From contig JAIXYF010000496.1 of the NCBI GenBank assembly GCA_027490345.1, positions 1 through 10,265 on the forward strand: DNA of 10,265 bases, written 5' to 3'. The stretch comes from Novosphingobium sp. (lineage in GTDB: Bacteria; Pseudomonadota; Alphaproteobacteria; Sphingomonadales; Sphingomonadaceae). A program made the translations under genes and the position numbers. The notes beneath the pieces were generated by a model. It searched no databases, was not told where the DNA came from, and saw nothing but the letters and a program-made list of their open reading frames with translations. Below are positions 7,447 through 10,265 of the stretch, piece after piece (positions within the stretch are counted from its first letter, which is position 1; each line of letters begins with the position of its first letter).

Positions 7447-7901
7447 GGAACATCCCCCTCGATCGTGCGCACCGCGGTCAGCAGCTTGTCGAGCAAGGCT
7501 CGCAGCATCGCTGTCTCGGCCGGGGAAAGCGCGGCAAAAATCTGTTCATAGGTCGATAGCGCGTTGGGCCAGATCCGGTCGTACATCGCCCGGCCAGCAT
7601 CCGTAAGCCACAAGTGGTGTGAGCGCCCGTCCGCCTCGTTGGGGCTGCGGGCGACAAGCCCGCGCTCCCCCAGCATCTTGCACGCCCGGTTCACTGCCAC
7701 CTTGTCCATCAGCGTGGCCTGAACCAGATCACGCTGGGTCAGCGGCCCGGCATCGCCCAGCACTGCCATGATCCGCCATTCCGGGATCTTGAGCCCGAAC
7801 TCGCTGTGATATTCGCCCGATATCAGGCTGCTGACCGCGTTGGACGTGATCGCAAGGCGATAGGGGATGAAATCTGACAGTCTGGTCTGCGTGTCAGCCA
7901 T
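7443..7901 (-). CDS. MarR-family transcriptional regulator
   Basis: This is a small winged-helix DNA-binding protein of 152 residues, the usual MarR length. Its role is probably to control the FAH-family gene that it overlaps, and perhaps related catabolic genes elsewhere in response to an aromatic ligand. The helix-turn-helix covers about residues 54-82 (LTQRDLVQATLMDKVAVNRA and following), and the wing carries ADGRSHHLWLTDAG (90-103), whose Asp-x-Arg core is characteristic of MarR. Flanking helices (about 10-35 and 105-147) would form the dimer interface. The ATG at 7901 has only a weak upstream purine match. The gene follows tetR by 65 bp and ends in an ATGA overlap with the FAH-family gene. 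The family is clear; the target and ligand are inference from position. Confidence 0.9.
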   Translation of the reverse strand: MADTQTRLSDFIPYRLAITSNAVSSLISGEYHSEFGLKIPEWRIMAVLGDAGPLTQRDLVQATLMDKVAVNRACKMLGERGLVARSPNEADGRSHHLWLTDAGRAMYDRIWPNALSTYEQIFAALSPAETAMLRALLDKLLTAVRTIEGDVP

Positions 7902-7925
7902 GTCCCGGTTCTAGGCCAGCCAGCG

Positions 7926-7947
7926 CCGCGCGCAAGCGAAAGCGCGG
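7926..7947 (-). terminator. Weak GC hairpin between tetR and marR
   Basis: A 6-bp stem (ccgcgc at 7926-7931 with gcgcgg at 7942-7947) encloses a 10-base loop in the 65-bp spacer after tetR. There is no T-tract on either strand. It may reduce read-through from tetR into marR or act as an operator half-site, but a chance GC hairpin is equally likely. Confidence 0.25.
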
Positions 7948-7966
7948 GGTCTGATCCGCCGCCCGA

Positions 7967-8620
7967 TCATCGCGCCAGAATGCCTGCCATGATGAAATCC
8001 ACCGTATGCTCGCGGTACCGGTCGCGCAGCTCCTCGCTCAGCGTATCCTGATCAAAGCAGTGCCGCAGCACAAGCCGCGCGGAAAAGAACCGGTCCGCCG
8101 CGCCTGTCACGGTGAAATAGAACAGCTGCGGATCGATGGGGCGAAACACGCCGGCCTTCACCCCGTCGCTGATCAGCCGGTCATAGGCCTGATTGAGCGG
8201 CGCCAGATACTTGTCGGCAATGCGCTTTGCCTCCGCCGGATCGCTGTCACGCACCAGCCGCATCAGCAGCCGGTTGAGATAGGGAAACGCGTAGTAGGTA
8301 TCGACACAGCGCGCGATGTGCTGGCGCAGCTTGGCTTCGGGGTCCATGCTGTCCTTGGCAATCAGTGCGCCCACCGATTTGACGATGGCCGCCATGTCAC
8401 GGTCCAGCAGCTCCTTGAGCAGCCCGGCCTTGTTGCCGAAATAGTACTTCACCAGCGCCGAATTCAGGCCCGAGCGCAGCGACAACTCGGACAGCGAGAT
8501 ATCGACCTGATCGCCCTCGCGCATGATCTGCGAGGCGGTTTCCAGCAGCAGCTCGCGCGCGCCGGGATGCTCCTGCGTTGCGGCTTCCCCGTTTTCTGCC
8601 AATTTCGTCTGCTCTTTCAT
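7967..8620 (-). CDS. TetR/AcrR-family transcriptional regulator
   Basis: This is a one-component repressor with an N-terminal DNA-binding domain and a C-terminal ligand/dimer domain, 217 residues long. The TetR helix-turn-helix is at about residues 21-70: ARELLLETASQIM, then ISLSELSLRSGLNSALVKYY (41-60), FGNKAGLLKELLDRD. The C-terminal helices (about 95-215) include TYYAFPYLNRLLMRL and a TGAADRFFSARL segment. I chose ATG 8620 because it forms an ATGA overlap with the stop of the crotonase gene. A GTG at 8644 would add eight residues (MVGRTGLG) that do not look like part of the family. Being last in the pair with the crotonase, it probably regulates that acyl-CoA catabolic operon, possibly sensing an acyl-CoA. 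That role is inferred from position. Confidence 0.9.
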   Translation of the reverse strand: MKEQTKLAENGEAATQEHPGARELLLETASQIMREGDQVDISLSELSLRSGLNSALVKYYFGNKAGLLKELLDRDMAAIVKSVGALIAKDSMDPEAKLRQHIARCVDTYYAFPYLNRLLMRLVRDSDPAEAKRIADKYLAPLNQAYDRLISDGVKAGVFRPIDPQLFYFTVTGAADRFFSARLVLRHCFDQDTLSEELRDRYREHTVDFIMAGILAR

Positions 8621-9489
8621 TCCCAACCCGGTTCTTCCCACCACGGATAGAAGCCCGGCATATCCGAAGAAACGCGGCCCGGGTAGGCGGGTGCGCGCTT
8701 TTCAAGGAAGCTGGCCACACCTTCCTTCGCATCGGCCCCGCGTGAAAGCTGATAGATCGCGCGGCTGTCCACCCGGTGCGCGTGCATCGGGTGCGGCGTG
8801 GCGGAATTGCGCCACAGCATCGCCCGCGTCATCGCCACCGAAACCGCGCTCGTATTGTCCGCAATCTCGCGCGCCAGCGCGTGGGCTGCGGGCATGAGGT
8901 CTTCCGGCGCATGGAGCGAGCGCACAAGCCCCCCCGCCTTGGCTTCCTCGGCGCCGAACACGCGGCCCGTCATGCACCATTCCATTGCCTGGCTCATGCC
9001 GACGAGGCGCGGCAGGAACCAGCTGGAGGCCGCCTCCGGCACGATCCCGCGCCGCGCAAACACGAAGCCGAATCGCGCCGAGGTGCTGGCAAGGCGGAAA
9101 TCCATCGGCAGCTGCATCGTCGCGCCGATGCCCACCGCCGCGCCGTTGATCGCGCCGATCACCGGCTTTTTCGAATTGAAGATGCGCAGCGTGCAATAGC
9201 CGCCGCCATCGCGCACGCGCACGTCGGAAAGGTCGGCCACTTCGCTGGGATCAGAAAACGGCCGCTTGCCGTCGTCCGGCGTCAGATCCGCGCCCGCGCA
9301 AAACGCCCGGTCGCCCGCGCCCGTCATGATCACCGCGCGCACGCTGTCGTCGGCGTCGGTCGTGTCGAAGGCGTCGATGATCTCGTTCATCATCGTGTTG
9401 GTGAACGCGTTCATCTTGTGCGGACGGTTGAGCGTCAGCGTCGCGATGCCGTCCGCGATATCGAGCTGGATCTGCGAATATTCGGCCAT
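8617..9489 (-). CDS. Crotonase-family protein (enoyl-CoA hydratase/isomerase type, isomerase-like active site)
   Basis: This crotonase-superfamily enzyme acts on acyl-CoA thioesters, probably in beta-oxidation-type catabolism. The 290-residue product has the N-terminal strand ATLTLNRPHKMNAF (16-29), the first oxyanion segment FCAGADL (63-69) and the second NGAAVGIGATM (115-125). The Glu pair of classical enoyl-CoA hydratases is missing: the first position is Thr124 and the second falls in the hydrophobic FGFVFA (140-145). Instead Glu152 (IVPEAAS) aligns by eye with the catalytic Asp of PaaG-type isomerases, so an isomerase or other crotonase reaction is more likely than hydration. A tail of about 20 residues (DMPGFYPWW and after) extends past the usual end. 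ATG 9489 has a strong ribosome binding site; an in-frame start at 9594 would overlap the preceding gene and cross the hairpin. Confidence 0.9.
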   Translation of the reverse strand: MAEYSQIQLDIADGIATLTLNRPHKMNAFTNTMMNEIIDAFDTTDADDSVRAVIMTGAGDRAFCAGADLTPDDGKRPFSDPSEVADLSDVRVRDGGGYCTLRIFNSKKPVIGAINGAAVGIGATMQLPMDFRLASTSARFGFVFARRGIVPEAASSWFLPRLVGMSQAMEWCMTGRVFGAEEAKAGGLVRSLHAPEDLMPAAHALAREIADNTSAVSVAMTRAMLWRNSATPHPMHAHRVDSRAIYQLSRGADAKEGVASFLEKRAPAYPGRVSSDMPGFYPWWEEPGWE

Positions 9490-9497
9490 TTTCGGCT

Positions 9498-9507
9498 CTT
9501 CCTCTCC
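9498..9507 (-). promoter_or_regulatory. Ribosome binding site that sets the crotonase start
   Basis: On the minus strand this reads ggagaggaag, with its last base 8 bases before ATG 9489. It lies just downstream of the 19-bp inverted repeat, and it is the main reason for placing the start at 9489 rather than at the in-frame ATGs at 9594/9591. Confidence 0.7.
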
Positions 9508-9511
9508 GGAG

Positions 9512-9557
9512 AAAAACAGGGACAGTCCCCCATCAAAAGGGGACTGTCCCTGTTTTT
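9512..9557. repeat. Perfect 19-bp inverted repeat, terminator-like or REP-like hairpin
   Basis: The arm aaaaacagggacagtcccc (9512-9530) is matched exactly by its reverse complement at 9539-9557, with an 8-base loop (catcaaaa). Each arm also holds a smaller odd-length palindrome, gggac-N-gtccc. Reading along the minus strand, the stem is followed by T5 (9516-9512); on the plus strand it is followed by T6 (9553-9558). It could therefore work as a bidirectional intrinsic terminator. It starts 5 bases after the stop of the dehydrogenase gene and ends just before the ribosome binding site of the crotonase gene. The form also resembles dispersed REP-type palindromes, which cannot be tested with a single copy. 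Confidence 0.9.
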
Positions 9558-9562
9558 TGGAC

Positions 9563-10265
9563 TTAGCGCGGCGCCATGCGGATCGCGCCATCAAGGCGCA
9601 CGTCCTCGCCGTTGAAGTAGCCGCATTCGATCATGGTCATGGCAAGCTGAGCGTATTCCGCCGGCTGGCCGAGCCGCTTGGGGAACGGCACCGACGCCGA
9701 AAGCGCATCGCGCACGTTCTGCGGGGCCCCTGCCAGCAGCGGCGTATCGAAGATGCCCGGCAGGATCGTGTTGACGCGGATGCCCTCGCTCATCAGGTCG
9801 CGCGCGATCGGCAGCGTCATGCCGACAACGCCGCCCTTCGAAGCCGAATAGGCCGCCTGCCCGATCTGGCCGTCCTCGGCCGCGACCGATGCGGTGTTGA
9901 CGATGGCACCCCGGTCACCGTCTTCCAGCGGCTCGAGCGTCATCATGCCCGCGGCCGACTTGGCGATGCAGCGGAACGTGCCGACGAGGTTGATCTGGAT
10001 CAGCCAGTTGAAGGCTTCGAGCGGGAAGTGCTTGATCGAGCCATCTTCCTTGCTGCGGCTGGCGGTCTTCACCGCGTTGCCGGTGCCTGCGCAGTTCACG
10101 AGGATGCGCTCCTGCCCGATGGCCGCGCGCGCCTTGGCAAAGCCTGCGTCCACGCTCTCGTCCGAAGTCACGTTCACTTCGCAGAACACGCCGCCGATTT
10201 CCGCCGCGACGGCCTCGCCCTTTTCCTTCTGCATGTCGAAGATCGCAACCTTCACGCCCTTCGCG
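9563..10265 (-). CDS. Short-chain dehydrogenase, HSD17B10 / 3-hydroxyacyl-CoA dehydrogenase type II-like (5'-truncated)
   Basis: This is an NAD(P)-dependent short-chain dehydrogenase, most like the HSD17B10 (type II 3-hydroxyacyl-CoA dehydrogenase) group that oxidises 3-hydroxyacyl-CoA. The frame runs off the right edge, reading AKGVKVAIFD just inside it, so the N-terminal nucleotide-binding TGxxxGxG motif is outside the window. About 234 residues are visible, against about 250-260 for a full protein. Visible elements are the NCAGTG motif (the NNAG equivalent), INLVGTF, the catalytic Ser in VNTASVAAEDGQIGQAAYSA, the YSASK Tyr/Lys pair, PGIFDTPLL, VPFPKRLGQPAEYA and the terminal LDGAIRMAPR, which closely matches the HSD17B10 group. 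The GTG at 10255 is not the real start. It precedes the crotonase gene by 73 bp, with a hairpin between them. The substrate is inferred from family. Confidence 0.9.
   Translation of the reverse strand, partial: AKGVKVAIFDMQKEKGEAVAAEIGGVFCEVNVTSDESVDAGFAKARAAIGQERILVNCAGTGNAVKTASRSKEDGSIKHFPLEAFNWLIQINLVGTFRCIAKSAAGMMTLEPLEDGDRGAIVNTASVAAEDGQIGQAAYSASKGGVVGMTLPIARDLMSEGIRVNTILPGIFDTPLLAGAPQNVRDALSASVPFPKRLGQPAEYAQLAMTMIECGYFNGEDVRLDGAIRMAPR

Noticed and set aside
7902..7942. Possible promoter for marR on the minus strand (TTGCGC, 16-base spacer, TAGAAC)
   Set aside because: Both boxes match weakly, and the -10-like box would sit only 7 bases from the ATG; not enough to annotate.
8006..8650. 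Plus-strand open frame of 214 residues opposite tetR
   Set aside because: It is the antisense shadow of a well-supported TetR gene; its His/Arg/Gln-rich content has no family resemblance.
9490..9594. N-terminal extension of the crotonase to the in-frame ATG at 9594 (325 residues)
   Set aside because: The extra 35 residues overlap the end of the dehydrogenase gene, are encoded by the inverted repeat, and look nothing like the family; ATG 9489 has a good ribosome binding site.
8776..9615. Plus-strand open frame of 279 residues opposite the crotonase and across the hairpin
   Set aside because: It is Arg/His/Ala-rich and antisense to a gene with clear crotonase motifs, and it runs through the inverted repeat.
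1..10265. CRISPR array, tRNA or rRNA genes, prophage or insertion-sequence genes
   Set aside because: I saw no spaced repeat array, no cloverleaf or rRNA-like sequence, and no transposase, integrase or phage protein motifs in any frame.

Overview
The window is GC-rich and densely coded, with start/stop overlaps and short spacers. Protein styles point to an alphaproteobacterium, most likely a sphingomonad of the Novosphingobium/Sphingobium type. That is my judgement from the Tad-pilus and beta-oxidation-type protein sequences; there is no rRNA gene to confirm it. Nearly every base is assigned, and the longest gap without a gene is 79 bp.

Left half, plus strand (1-6378): a run of Tad/Cpa (Flp-type IV pilus) assembly genes in the order cpaB (5'-truncated by the window edge), cpaC (outer-membrane secretin), cpaD (lipoprotein), cpaE/tadZ (MinD/ParA-like localisation protein), tadB and tadC (inner-membrane platform). 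Spacers are 1, 14, 3, 79 and 8 bp, so this looks like one operon. CpaC with CpaD forms the outer-membrane pore, TadB/TadC form the inner-membrane platform and CpaE places the machine in the cell. The assembly ATPase gene cpaF/tadA, usually between cpaE and tadB, is not there: the 79-bp gap is all that occupies its place. An 11-bp GC hairpin at 6396-6429 ends the run and faces the convergent genes on the other strand.

Right half, minus strand (6439-10265): five co-directional genes. In the direction of transcription they are an HSD17B10-like short-chain dehydrogenase (5'-truncated by the right edge), a crotonase-family protein, a TetR regulator, a MarR regulator and a fumarylacetoacetate-hydrolase-family enzyme. 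Crotonase-tetR and marR-FAH each overlap by an ATGA junction, giving two tightly coupled pairs. A perfect 19-bp inverted repeat at 9512-9557 separates the dehydrogenase from the crotonase; a 65-bp spacer separates tetR from marR. The dehydrogenase and crotonase fit acyl-CoA (beta-oxidation-type) catabolism. The FAH enzyme fits the last step of homogentisate (tyrosine/phenylalanine) breakdown, although no other gene of that pathway is in view.

I did not find a clearly new biological system. The points most worth checking are the missing cpaF, the perfect inverted repeat, the crotonase active site, which looks like an isomerase rather than a hydratase, and the P-loop lysine missing from CpaE.
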